Below are positions 1 to 8,071 of a stretch of 64,000 nt of DNA, in pieces; within the stretch, counting starts at the first letter, position 1; every line of letters starts with the position of its first letter. The stretch lies in the NCBI GenBank assembly GCA_023415055.1, contig JAEZLZ010000020.1:50613-114612 (forward strand). Direction: 5' to 3'. Made by a program: the position numbers and the translations under genes. The stretch comes from Bacillota bacterium. GTDB taxonomy: Bacteria; Bacillota; Clostridia; Lachnospirales; Lachnospiraceae. The notes beneath the pieces are model-generated. The model ran no database searches. It worked only from the letters and a program-made list of their open reading frames with translations, and was not told the DNA's origin.

Positions 1-347
1 TATGTATCTAAAGAAAAGCTTATGATTAATGCTTTATCGATTTTCTTTAATACATCCCGGTCCAAATGACATACCTTTTCCTTCAGTCTTGATTTGTCAA
101 TGGTTCTGACTTGTTCCAATAAGATTACAGAATCCTTAACAATTCCATATTTTTCAGCATCCAATTCCACATGAGTGGGTAGCTTTGCCTTATTCATTTT
201 TGATGTAATTGCCGCGCAAATTACGGTAGGACTATGTTTGTTTCCTGTATCATTTTGTATGATCAGAACGGGTCTTACCCCACCCTGCTCAGAGCCTACA
301 ACCGGCCGTAAATCAGCATAAAATATATCGCCTCGTTTGATAACCAC
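1..347 (-). CDS. mazF: MazF/EndoA-type mRNA interferase toxin (3' end cut by window edge)
   Basis: Reading the minus strand from a GTG at 347 gives about 115 residues beginning MVIKRGDIFYADLRPVVGSE, typical of the PemK/MazF family, sequence-specific endoribonucleases of type II toxin-antitoxin systems. The conserved RGDIFYADL start and the GGVRPVLIIQND segment are clear. A GGAG ribosome binding site lies about 10 bases before the GTG. The reading frame is still open at base 1, so the C-terminus is outside the window. It follows alr in the same direction after 105 bp. No MazE-like antitoxin lies between them, although that is its usual place in Bacillus-type alr-mazEF loci. Confidence 0.9.
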   Translation of the reverse strand, partial: MVIKRGDIFYADLRPVVGSEQGGVRPVLIIQNDTGNKHSPTVICAAITSKMNKAKLPTHVELDAEKYGIVKDSVILLEQVRTIDKSRLKEKVCHLDRDVLKKIDKALIISFSLDT

Positions 348-452
348 TTTATTCACACTCCAAAATTAGGGTAATTCGTCTGCCCTTTGTATACCCTTAT
401 TATTACCATTTTCTTCGTGTGTATTCCATAAAGTGTAGAGTTTTCAGATTAT

Positions 453-1619
453 TTAAAGAGATTGTGTATATACCCGGGGAATTCGTTTACCAACGGTGCA
501 TACAAGCTCGTAAGCAAAGGAATGAGACCACTCTGCAACCTGCTCCGCTGATAAAAAGGCATCGCCATCTCTTCCCAGCAGAGTTACGATATCTCCCTGC
601 TTCACATCTTTTATATCCGTAACATCCACCATAAATTGATCCATGCAGATTCGCCCCAGAATAGGTGCGTATTGTCCATGAATAATCACCTTGCCATAAT
701 TAGAGAGATTTCTGCTGTAGCCGTCCGCATAGCCAACCGGTATGGTCGCGATCTTTGTTCTTCGATCAGTGACATAGGTACCACCATAGCTGACACTGAC
801 TCCACGCTCAACCTCTTTTACAAAGATAACATGAGTTTTAATCTCCATCGCTGGGATCAGTTTTATCTCCTCTTGCTTCACCATATCGGAGGGATAGATA
901 CCATAGGTTACTATACCACACCTTACCATATTAAAGTATGCTTGAGGAAATTCAATGATTCCGGCACTGTTCGCAATGTGCTTCACAGGAATGTGGATGC
1001 CTTCTCTTTCCAGAAGATCAACAAAAGCGATGTACCTTTGAAGCTGTAGTTCGGTACTGGTCTTGTCGGTTTCATCCGCTCTTGCAAAATGGGAAAATAG
1101 CCCCTCTATTTCAATATTCTCAAGTGCCGCTATTCTCTTGATATCTTCTACACTTTCTATCGTATCTGTATACCCGATTCTGGTCATACCGGTATCCACT
1201 TTAATATGTATCTTTGCTGTCTTACCCTGGCGTTTCGCCTCTTTCGATAAAGCTTCTGCCATTTCATACTGGAAAACCGTCTGTGCTACATCATAACTTA
1301 CCACCAGATCGTACTGTTCTTTCGGTGTATAGCCCAGAATAAGAACCGGTGTAGCGATTCCGGCTTCTCTTAATTCGACTGCCTCTTCGATGATAGCAAC
1401 ACCGTAATAATCTATTTTACCGCTTTCACCAATGGATTTTGCCAAAGGAACCGCTCCGTGTCCATAGGCGTCCGCTTTTATAATAGCCATCAGCTTTGTA
1501 TCGCCGCTTAATTTCTTCCTGACCTCCAGAAGATTATGTCTGATTGCATCCAGGTTTACCTTCGCCTGGACTCTGTAATATTTCTTTTCTTCATTTATTC
1601 CATGTTCTACATTCATCAT
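453..1619 (-). CDS. alr: Alanine racemase
   Basis: PLP-dependent enzyme converting L-alanine to D-alanine for peptidoglycan. The 388-residue length is normal for the family. The PLP lysine lies in AIIKADAYGHG (K48), followed by the TIM-barrel and C-terminal beta domain; SVSYGGTYVTDRR carries the second catalytic base, the tyrosine. It sits 19 bp after the NAD(P)H-hydrate repair gene and before mazF, in the common clostridial order acpS-nnr-alr-mazF. Two adjacent methionines (1619 and 1616) are possible starts; GGGAGTG lies about a dozen bases upstream. Confidence 0.97.
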   Translation of the reverse strand: MMNVEHGINEEKKYYRVQAKVNLDAIRHNLLEVRKKLSGDTKLMAIIKADAYGHGAVPLAKSIGESGKIDYYGVAIIEEAVELREAGIATPVLILGYTPKEQYDLVVSYDVAQTVFQYEMAEALSKEAKRQGKTAKIHIKVDTGMTRIGYTDTIESVEDIKRIAALENIEIEGLFSHFARADETDKTSTELQLQRYIAFVDLLEREGIHIPVKHIANSAGIIEFPQAYFNMVRCGIVTYGIYPSDMVKQEEIKLIPAMEIKTHVIFVKEVERGVSVSYGGTYVTDRRTKIATIPVGYADGYSRNLSNYGKVIIHGQYAPILGRICMDQFMVDVTDIKDVKQGDIVTLLGRDGDAFLSAEQVAEWSHSFAYELVCTVGKRIPRVYTQSL

Positions 1620-1638
1620 TACTTTAAGTCACTCCCAA

Positions 1639-3198
1639 CTATCCAAGTCTTATGAGCACCTTTTCGATGGAACTCACAATATCACTTGCCATCATGGAAT
1701 AAGCTCCCCTCTCTTTTGCAGCTTCATCTCCGGCCAGACCGTGAATATAAACTGCCAGACAGGCTGCATCATAGGGCTCCATTCCTTGCGCCGTAAAGGC
1801 AGCCATAATACCGGTCAATACATCTCCGCTGCCTCCGGTAGCCATTCCATGATTACCGGATACATTGATGTAATATCTGCCATCTTCCGCAACAATACTA
1901 CGCGCATCCTTAACCACATATATCAACTTATTATTATAAGAACAATTTCTGGCAGTGTCAATCAGATTATCCGATATCTCTGTAATCGTCATCCCCGTTA
2001 GTCTGGCTAATTCCATAAGATGTGGTGTAAGAATCGTTTTCTCGGGAAGTAGTTCCGATAGTATTTTCAACCGTTGTGTAACCTCCTGATCACTGAGATG
2101 GAACGAGTCTTTATGCTCTCCGATCCTCTTGCTTAATAAGGTAATCGCATCTGCATCTATGATAACCGGAACTTTCGCTTTTCTTATCACCGTCTCCAGA
2201 AGTTCATAAGAGGTACCCATTTGGCCCAGACCCGGTCCGATTACGATTGCTGTAGCCCAGGCGATATCGGATAATAATTGCTGTTGCCTCTCATCCGCAT
2301 CCTGCCCCTCGATATCATATGCAGCAAATAGGGCTTCCGGAAGCTGTGTCTGAAGAATGATACGGTTGAATTCGGAAGAAAGAACCTTCACTAATCCTGC
2401 TCCGCTTCGATAAGCTGCTCTGGCACTGAGTACAGCCGCACCTGCCATACCCTTACTTCCGGCAATAATCAATACCTTACCGTAAGTACCCTTATGGCTG
2501 TAATTACTTCTCTTTGGAAGTCGTGACAGATCCTCCGTTTCGTAGAAGAAGGTATCCGGCTTTGCCTGTTTTGTTGCCTCCTCAGGAAAGCCGATATCAG
2601 TAACCGTAATCTTACCGGCATTCTCTGCACCGGGATAAAGCAGAAGACCAATTTTATTATGACCGAAGGTAATTGTCTCATCTGCCATGACAGCAGCATT
2701 CATAATTTTACCATCATCTGCTGAGATCCCCGAGGGTATATCTACTGCATAGGTATAGCAAGTATGCTCATTCATCCTATTAATGATTTCTTTATACAAA
2801 CCGCCGACAGGCTTTGATAAGCCAACTCCAAAAAGAGCATCAATAATAATATTATATTCAGTAAGCCTGTCACTGTTTTCTAGCGGAACACCCATTTTCT
2901 CTGCCATGGAAAGCTGTGCTTTCATCTGTTCGGAGCATTTTACTTCCTCTCCAACAAAAAGAATTGCAACATGATAGCCCTGCATAAACAGTATTCTACC
3001 AGCTGCAACTCCATCTCCACCATTATTTCCCGGTCCGCAGACCGCTAAGATACGGTCTCTTTTTGTGATATGCTGCTGCATCACTTCCACTAATTTATTC
3101 GCAGCACGTTCCATCAACTCCATAGCCGGAATTTTCATGTTTTCTACTGTAAAATCATCAATTTGCTTCATTTTCTTTGAATCAACAGCATACTTCAT
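1639..3198 (-). CDS. nnr: Bifunctional NAD(P)H-hydrate epimerase / ADP-dependent dehydratase
   Basis: Repairs hydrated NAD(P)H. The N-terminal YjeF_N epimerase half (about residues 1-210) has CGPGNNGGDG and DALFGVGLSKPV. The C-terminal ribokinase-like dehydratase half (about 220-519) has KVLIIAGSKGMAGAA and the phosphate-binding GMATGGSGDVLTGI. I place the start at 3198 (MKYAVDSKKMKQID) because AGGAGGG lies 7-8 bases before it. An in-frame start at 3225 would place that ribosome binding site inside the coding region. It follows acpS after about 30 bp, and co-transcription with acpS and alr is likely. Confidence 0.95.
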   Translation of the reverse strand: MKYAVDSKKMKQIDDFTVENMKIPAMELMERAANKLVEVMQQHITKRDRILAVCGPGNNGGDGVAAGRILFMQGYHVAILFVGEEVKCSEQMKAQLSMAEKMGVPLENSDRLTEYNIIIDALFGVGLSKPVGGLYKEIINRMNEHTCYTYAVDIPSGISADDGKIMNAAVMADETITFGHNKIGLLLYPGAENAGKITVTDIGFPEEATKQAKPDTFFYETEDLSRLPKRSNYSHKGTYGKVLIIAGSKGMAGAAVLSARAAYRSGAGLVKVLSSEFNRIILQTQLPEALFAAYDIEGQDADERQQQLLSDIAWATAIVIGPGLGQMGTSYELLETVIRKAKVPVIIDADAITLLSKRIGEHKDSFHLSDQEVTQRLKILSELLPEKTILTPHLMELARLTGMTITEISDNLIDTARNCSYNNKLIYVVKDARSIVAEDGRYYINVSGNHGMATGGSGDVLTGIMAAFTAQGMEPYDAACLAVYIHGLAGDEAAKERGAYSMMASDIVSSIEKVLIRLG

Positions 3199-3228
3199 GT
3201 TAATCACACCCTCCTTGATAAACAAAAA

Positions 3229-3594
3229 CTATGGCAGCTTTTCACAGATCGCGAATGCATTCGCGTATTCTCTTGTATTTGTAATAGATATATGAATTGC
3301 GTTAATACCTATCTCCTTTGTAAGCTCCTTTGCCTTACCGTACAGGTTGACAAACGGCTTTCCCTGTTCATCCCTAAGTACCTCGATATCAATCGGGAAG
3401 AAGGTACGAAAACCGGTTCCGAGTGCCTTTGCAACCGCTTCCTTCGCTGCAAAATTATCTGCAGCCTTCTTCAAATCCTTCGTTATCAATGTAAGCTCCG
3501 CACTGGTAAAATACCTCTCAAGAAAGCTTTTCTTCTCACAGGCTTTACTGACACGGGCGATTTCAATTAAATCAGTACCGATTCCGGTAATCAT
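3229..3594 (-). CDS. acpS: Holo-[acyl-carrier-protein] synthase
   Basis: Transfers 4'-phosphopantetheine from CoA to apo-ACP. The 121-residue length is standard for AcpS. The magnesium-binding motifs are present: GIGTDLIEI near the N-terminus (D8) and FAAKEAVAKALGTGF in the middle. The C-terminal IHISITNTREYANAFAIC strand also fits. It is first in the minus-strand run acpS-nnr-alr-mazF, and the acpS-nnr-alr order is widely conserved in Firmicutes. Confidence 0.96.
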   Translation of the reverse strand: MITGIGTDLIEIARVSKACEKKSFLERYFTSAELTLITKDLKKAADNFAAKEAVAKALGTGFRTFFPIDIEVLRDEQGKPFVNLYGKAKELTKEIGINAIHISITNTREYANAFAICEKLP

Positions 3595-3636
3595 CTCATA
3601 TCCTCCGCTTCAGGAATAGTATCTCCAAGGAGCATA

Positions 3637-4248
3637 TTATCCTGGTGTATGCTCGCGGTCGAACAATTCCATGATCTCTGCCCCGAGGATGTCATGCATG
3701 TATGTATAAATCAGTGAATTTTTTGATTCCAGATCCTGTTTGATCAATATCTTATTCTTCAGTTCTTCCCGAATAGCGGCAATCCATTCCGTAACCTCTT
3801 TGATCTCGATCTTGTTTTCTTCCAGTTCAGAATAAAAGACCTGTATGCTCTCAGCTAACAGCTCTTCATTCACTAACTTAATCTGGTACGGTATATCTGC
3901 CAATTCATCCATGGACTGATTTATTTTCTCATTCAGTTCGTTTACAAACTGCTTGTTCTGGTCCAGTTTCTTTTCCTTCGCTTTTTCTGACGGATGCTTA
4001 CCAATATTCATATTATCAACGATATCCTTAAGTAGGTTACTTTTCAGGCGTTTCATATCCTTGATATCGTTCACCAGTTTCCCCTGCTTTTTGAGAAGTT
4101 GATTGACGTTTTGTTCCAGGTCCCGAATCGCAGCAGTTTTCTTATCCTCAGGAAATAACTCATGCCAGCGTGCGTCCAGGGTAAGTATCGGTAATTTCTT
4201 ATCCCTTACAATATTTGTAAAATCAATTTTCTTCCCTTTTTTCCCCAT
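3637..4248 (-). CDS. Conserved coiled-coil protein of unknown function
   Basis: A 203-residue, highly charged protein without signal peptide or membrane segment. Residues about 40-80 and 100-170 are rich in Lys/Glu/Leu with heptad spacing, predicting long coiled coils. The N-terminal segment LPILTLDARWHELFP looks like a short conserved motif. It lies between rex and acpS on the same strand, 30 bp after rex and 42 bp before acpS, so it is probably in the same transcript. I do not recognise a named family. The position suggests a housekeeping role, but the function is unknown. Confidence 0.75.
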   Translation of the reverse strand: MGKKGKKIDFTNIVRDKKLPILTLDARWHELFPEDKKTAAIRDLEQNVNQLLKKQGKLVNDIKDMKRLKSNLLKDIVDNMNIGKHPSEKAKEKKLDQNKQFVNELNEKINQSMDELADIPYQIKLVNEELLAESIQVFYSELEENKIEIKEVTEWIAAIREELKNKILIKQDLESKNSLIYTYMHDILGAEIMELFDREHTPG

Positions 4249-4278
4249 GTTAAAATCAACCCTTCTTACTATGCAAGC

Positions 4279-4920
4279 TTATACCTTCATATCATCCTTA
4301 CCGGATAATCGATACGATAATTTCATCAGGCTTTCCGCAAGATGAACATTTTCTACTGTTACATCCTTTGGCAGATTTAAATCGGTCGGTGCAAAGTTCC
4401 AGATACCCTTAATGCCCCATCTTGCCAAGTCTGCTGCAATCTGAGGTGCTTTTGTCTTCGGAACCGTAATAGCTGCAATATCAACCGAATTATGCTTGAT
4501 ATACTCCTCCAGCTCCTCCGAGGATCTTACGATATTCCCGCGAATCTGCGTACCGATCAGCTTTGGGCTGATATCGAAGATAGCCTTAACAAAAAAGCCT
4601 CTGCGTTCAAAATCAACATAGTTTGCAAGAGCTTGTCCTAAATTACCTGCGCCGATTATAATCACATTATATTTTGTATCCAGTCCCAGGATCTTTCCGA
4701 TCTCTGAGTGAAGATATTCAACATTATATCCGTAGCCCTGCTGACCGAAACCACCGAAGTTATTCAAATCCTGTCTGATCTGGGAGGCGGTCACCTTCAT
4801 CTTTTCACTTAATTCTTTGGATGAGATTCTTACTACATCTTTTTCTAGTAGATCTCCCAAATAACGATAATATCTAGGTAATCTATTGATAACTGCTTTG
4901 GAAATTTCTTTCTTATACAA
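4279..4920 (-). CDS. rex: Redox-sensing transcriptional repressor Rex
   Basis: A 213-residue NADH/NAD+-responsive repressor of fermentation and hydrogenase genes in Gram-positive bacteria. The N-terminal winged helix contains SKELSEKMKVTASQIRQDL and the NNFGGFGQQGYGY linker. The Rossmann domain has IIIGAGNLGQAL (about residues 88-99). Start is TTG at 4920, with AGGAGG 7 bases upstream. The divergent neighbour is an ABC-F gene, resembling the rex-ydiF proximity known in Bacillus subtilis. A perfect Rex operator lies upstream of the hydrogenase operon at 56676-56693 in this window. Confidence 0.97.
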   Translation of the reverse strand: MYKKEISKAVINRLPRYYRYLGDLLEKDVVRISSKELSEKMKVTASQIRQDLNNFGGFGQQGYGYNVEYLHSEIGKILGLDTKYNVIIIGAGNLGQALANYVDFERRGFFVKAIFDISPKLIGTQIRGNIVRSSEELEEYIKHNSVDIAAITVPKTKAPQIAADLARWGIKGIWNFAPTDLNLPKDVTVENVHLAESLMKLSYRLSGKDDMKV

Positions 4921-4953
4921 TGACTTTCCTCCTATTCTCTTCCACTTATCCTA

Positions 4954-4982
4954 ATTATATTTGATTGTTAAGAATAAGTCAA
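4954..4982 (-). promoter_or_regulatory. rex promoter with partial Rex half-site
   Basis: On the minus strand, TTGACT (4977-4982), a 17-bp spacer and TATAAT (4954-4959) form a near-consensus housekeeping promoter about 34 bp before the rex TTG. The spacer contains TTAACAA, one half of the Rex consensus TTGTTAA-N4-TTAACAA; the other half is poorly preserved. Weak autoregulation by Rex is possible but not shown. Confidence 0.7.
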
Positions 4983-5139
4983 TCGCATCCGTTTTTTACT
5001 ACAAAGCAAAACTTTACTTGTCAGCGTTCCTATGATAAAATAAACCACACATTCATATGGAAATTTATGTCCTGCAGAGGTTAGCTTATTGATTTATTAT
5101 GTCATTTCTGCGGACACTAAGAAAGGCACGGAAATAAGT

Positions 5140-7119
5140 ATGATACTTGCATGCAATAATATAAGTAAGGCTTTCGGTACCGCACAGATTCTGTCCGGGG
5201 TTTCCTTTCATATCAACGAGAAGGAAAAGGCGGCAATTGTCGGTATCAATGGTGCCGGAAAGTCTACTTTATTAAAAATAATAATGAAAGAAATGTATCC
5301 CGACGAGGGAGAAGTCATCCTGTCCAAGGGGAGCACCATCGGATACTTAGCCCAGCACCAGAATCTGTCCTCGGATAATTCCATCCTGGCGGAAATGCTG
5401 ACGGTCAAGCAGGATATTATCGATTTGGATACAAATATTCGAACTCTCGAACAGGAAATGAAACACGCCAATGGAGATACCCTCAACCAGATGCTCAGCA
5501 CCTACACCAGGCTGACGCATGAGTTTGAGATTAAAAACGGTTATGCTTACCGGAGTGAGGTTGTCGGTATTCTGAAAGGCCTTGGCTTTTGTGAAGAAGA
5601 ATTCGATAAGAAAGTCAACACCTTGTCCGGAGGGCAGAAAACCCGTATCGCACTTGGTAAACTTTTGTTGTCTAAACCGGATCTCATTCTCCTCGATGAG
5701 CCTACGAATCATCTGGATCTGATCTCTATCGCCTGGCTGGAAACCTTCTTATTAAATTATAACGGAGCGGTTATTGTCGTAGCCCATGACCGCTATTTCT
5801 TGGATAAAGTCGTATCTAAGGTTGTTGAACTTGATAATACCAAGTGTACCACCTTCGAAGGAAATTATTCTGCTTATGCAACAAAAAAGGATATGCTGCA
5901 GAACGCTCTTTTGAAGCAATATCTCAATCAACAGCAGGAAATCAAGCATCAAGAGGAGGTAATTGCAAAGCTCCGCTCCTTTAATCGTGAAAAATCGATC
6001 AAACGAGCAGAAAGTCGTGAGAAGATGCTGGATAAGATTGAACGTGTCGAACGTCCGATGGAGCATACACAGATGCATTTTAACCTGGAGCCTCAGATTG
6101 TAAGCGGTAATGATGTATTAACGGTAAATGAGCTAAGTAAAGCTTATGGCAGCCTCACACTGTTCACAGACCTTAATTTTGAAATAAAACGTGGCGAGAA
6201 GGTAGCAATCATCGGGAATAACGGCACTGGTAAGACAACCATCTTAAAGATCATCAACGAACAGGTAACTCCTGACGGTGGCGAAGTGAAGCTTGGAACT
6301 AAGGTTAAGGTTGGTTATTATGATCAGGAGCATCAGGTACTTAATCCGGATAAGACCTTATTTGACGAATTACAGGATGCCTATCCTCATCTTGATAATA
6401 CCGCCGTCCGCAATATACTTGCCGCATTTCTATTTACTGAAGATGATGTGTTTAAACGTATCAAGGATATCAGCGGTGGAGAGCGGGGACGTGTATCCTT
6501 GGCTAAGCTGATGCTGTCCGAGGCGAATCTCCTGATTTTAGATGAGCCGACGAACCATTTGGATATTACCTCGAAGGAAATCCTCGAGAATGCAATTAAC
6601 CATTATAGCGGAACTGTCCTTTATGTATCCCATGACCGTTATTTTATCAATAAGACGGCAACCCGAATTCTTGATCTGACGGAGCAGACATTATTAAATT
6701 ATATCGGCAACTATGATTACTATCTGGAGAAAAAGCCGGAGGTGGAGGCTGCTTATCTAAAAAAGGCAGGCAGTACAATCACTGTACCGAATGGCAAACC
6801 CGGTGCATTTCCTGCCTCATTTCCTACTTCACTGTCCTCCCAGGCTGGTTCTGACAGTGATAGTGAGAACAAACAAAGCTGGCAGCAACAAAAGGAGGAG
6901 CAGGCCAGGATAAGAAAACGCAAGAACGATCTTAAGAAAACCGAGGATGAGATTCAGGAACTGGAACAAAGAAATGAAGAAATCGATGATTTGCTTACGA
7001 AGGAAGAGATTTTTACCAATGTAGAAAAGCTACTTCAGCTAAACGAAGAAAAGAAATCCATCGAAAACCGCCTGGAGGAACTATTAGAGCAATGGGAGCT
7101 CCTAGCTGCTGAAGAATAA
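5140..7119 (+). CDS. ABC-F family ATPase (YdiF-like)
   Basis: A soluble duplicated ATPase of the ABC-F class, whose members act on ribosomes rather than as transporters. Domain 1 has Walker A GINGAGKST, signature LSGGQKTR and LLDEPTNHLD. Domain 2 has GNNGTGKTT, ISGGERGR and LDEPTNHLD. A linker rich in Lys/Arg/Glu separates them, and the C-terminal 90 residues form a charged coiled coil (KRKNDLKKTEDEIQELEQ). No membrane segments occur. I choose ATG 5140 (MILACNNISKAFG), where the family homology begins; a TTG at 5089 with its own AGAGG is the alternative and would add 17 residues. It is divergent from rex. Confidence 0.93.
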   Translation: MILACNNISKAFGTAQILSGVSFHINEKEKAAIVGINGAGKSTLLKIIMKEMYPDEGEVILSKGSTIGYLAQHQNLSSDNSILAEMLTVKQDIIDLDTNIRTLEQEMKHANGDTLNQMLSTYTRLTHEFEIKNGYAYRSEVVGILKGLGFCEEEFDKKVNTLSGGQKTRIALGKLLLSKPDLILLDEPTNHLDLISIAWLETFLLNYNGAVIVVAHDRYFLDKVVSKVVELDNTKCTTFEGNYSAYATKKDMLQNALLKQYLNQQQEIKHQEEVIAKLRSFNREKSIKRAESREKMLDKIERVERPMEHTQMHFNLEPQIVSGNDVLTVNELSKAYGSLTLFTDLNFEIKRGEKVAIIGNNGTGKTTILKIINEQVTPDGGEVKLGTKVKVGYYDQEHQVLNPDKTLFDELQDAYPHLDNTAVRNILAAFLFTEDDVFKRIKDISGGERGRVSLAKLMLSEANLLILDEPTNHLDITSKEILENAINHYSGTVLYVSHDRYFINKTATRILDLTEQTLLNYIGNYDYYLEKKPEVEAAYLKKAGSTITVPNGKPGAFPASFPTSLSSQAGSDSDSENKQSWQQQKEEQARIRKRKNDLKKTEDEIQELEQRNEEIDDLLTKEEIFTNVEKLLQLNEEKKSIENRLEELLEQWELLAAEE

Positions 7120-7147
7120 TAGAGTTCATAGGACGCACTTTCTAGGA

Positions 7148-7172
7148 AATGTGCGCCTTCCAGGCGCACATT
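7148..7172 (+). terminator. Terminator-like hairpin after ABC-F gene
   Basis: A perfect 10-bp stem (AATGTGCGCC / GGCGCACATT) with a TTCCA loop lies 28 bp after the ABC-F stop. The following sequence is A/T-rich but lacks a clean T-run, so termination strength is uncertain. Confidence 0.7.
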
Positions 7173-7179
7173 AATAAAA

Positions 7180-7197
7180 GGGCTGAAATTACAGCCC
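7180..7197 (-). terminator. Terminator of the GntR gene, overlapping its stop codon
   Basis: GGGCTG (7180-7185) pairs with CAGCCC (7192-7197). On the minus strand this hairpin is followed by CTTTTATTAAT, and the flanking AAAA/TTTT extends the stem. The TAA stop of the GntR gene (7189-7191) lies inside the loop. Confidence 0.6.
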
Positions 7198-7857
7198 CTT
7201 TTCACTGATATTTTTTATAGTATTGATGATGTGCTCATGCGCCAAGGCTTCTGCCAGTTCTCCGTCGCGTTTACGAATAGCATCAAGAATAGCCGCATGC
7301 TCCTGACTTGATTTTTTTGCACGATCCGGAGCGGCAAGAGTAATCTTACGCACTCTTTCAACATAATGATGAAAATCAGAGAGTACATGCTCTAATATTT
7401 TACTGCCGGAAGCCTTATAGATCAAATCATGGAATTTATTATCCAATTCCACGAGCTGCTCATAATGGCTTCTTCTTGCATGAAATTCCGATAAGTACAA
7501 GACCTCATCGAGAGCCTCAATCTGAGCTTCCGTTATATGTTCACAAGCCCATCTGGCACAAAGTCCCTCCAGATAAGAACGAATCACATAGATATCATGC
7601 ATATCCTGCTTGGTAATTCCGGTGACATAGGCACCCTTGTTCGGTATCATGGTCACTAGCCCCTCAAGCTCAAGCTGTCTTAATGCTTCCCGGACCGGGG
7701 TTCGACTGACACCAAGCTCAATACCAATGGTATTCTCCTTCAATTCTTCATTCTCTTGATAAACTCCGGACAGTATGTCCTCTCTAAGCTTGTTAAACAC
7801 ACGCCCTCGCAAGGAATATTTATCTGTCACCTCTTTGTGAAGATCAAAATCTTCCAA
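7189..7857 (-). CDS. GntR-family regulator, FadR/FCD subfamily
   Basis: A 222-residue DNA-binding regulator. The N-terminal winged helix contains SRTPVREALRQLELEGLV, the hallmark of GntR proteins. The helical C-terminal FCD ligand domain has DIYVIRSYLEGLCARWA, NKFHDLIYKASGS and the metal-binding histidine of RKRDGELAEALAHEHI. These domains usually bind small carboxylic acids. It is the third minus-strand gene after Re-citrate synthase and isocitrate dehydrogenase, about 200 bp beyond the latter. A citrate-pathway metabolite as effector is a reasonable guess, not shown. A palindrome at 10762-10773 is a possible target. Confidence 0.92.
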   Translation of the reverse strand: MEDFDLHKEVTDKYSLRGRVFNKLREDILSGVYQENEELKENTIGIELGVSRTPVREALRQLELEGLVTMIPNKGAYVTGITKQDMHDIYVIRSYLEGLCARWACEHITEAQIEALDEVLYLSEFHARRSHYEQLVELDNKFHDLIYKASGSKILEHVLSDFHHYVERVRKITLAAPDRAKKSSQEHAAILDAIRKRDGELAEALAHEHIINTIKNISEKGL

Positions 7858-7914
7858 AAAATTCCCTCCTTAATAAAACACGTTCAGGAACAGTTATATA
7901 TCATTTCAAAGATT

Positions 7915-8025
7915 AAGTGACAAAAGGTGCCAAGTACATTCTAATAGGAATAAGATTACTATCACAATCAAGCTTGTATAGAAATCTTATTCCTACAGAA
8001 AGCACCTATGGTGCTTTTGTCACTT
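7915..8025. repeat. 111-bp imperfect hairpin element between icd and GntR gene
   Basis: Outer arms AAGTGACAAAAG (7915-7926) and CTTTTGTCACTT (8014-8025) are perfectly complementary. Inner arms TAGGAATAAGATT (7945-7957) and AATCTTATTCCTA (7983-7995) are also perfect over 13 bp. The right half carries a further small palindrome, AGCACC-TAT-GGTGCT (8001-8015). Together this makes a long interrupted stem filling most of the gap between icd and the GntR gene. It could be a MITE-like insertion or a processing/terminator structure. No second copy was noticed in the window. Confidence 0.75.
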
Positions 8026-8071
8026 TTAGTTTCCATGATCTCCCCATCGAATGATTCGTTAGGGAATACTC

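Noticed and set aside
4965..4982. Full Rex operator at the rex promoter
   Set aside because: Only one half-site (TTGTTAA) is intact; the other half matches 3 of 7 positions, so it is mentioned only as a partial site.
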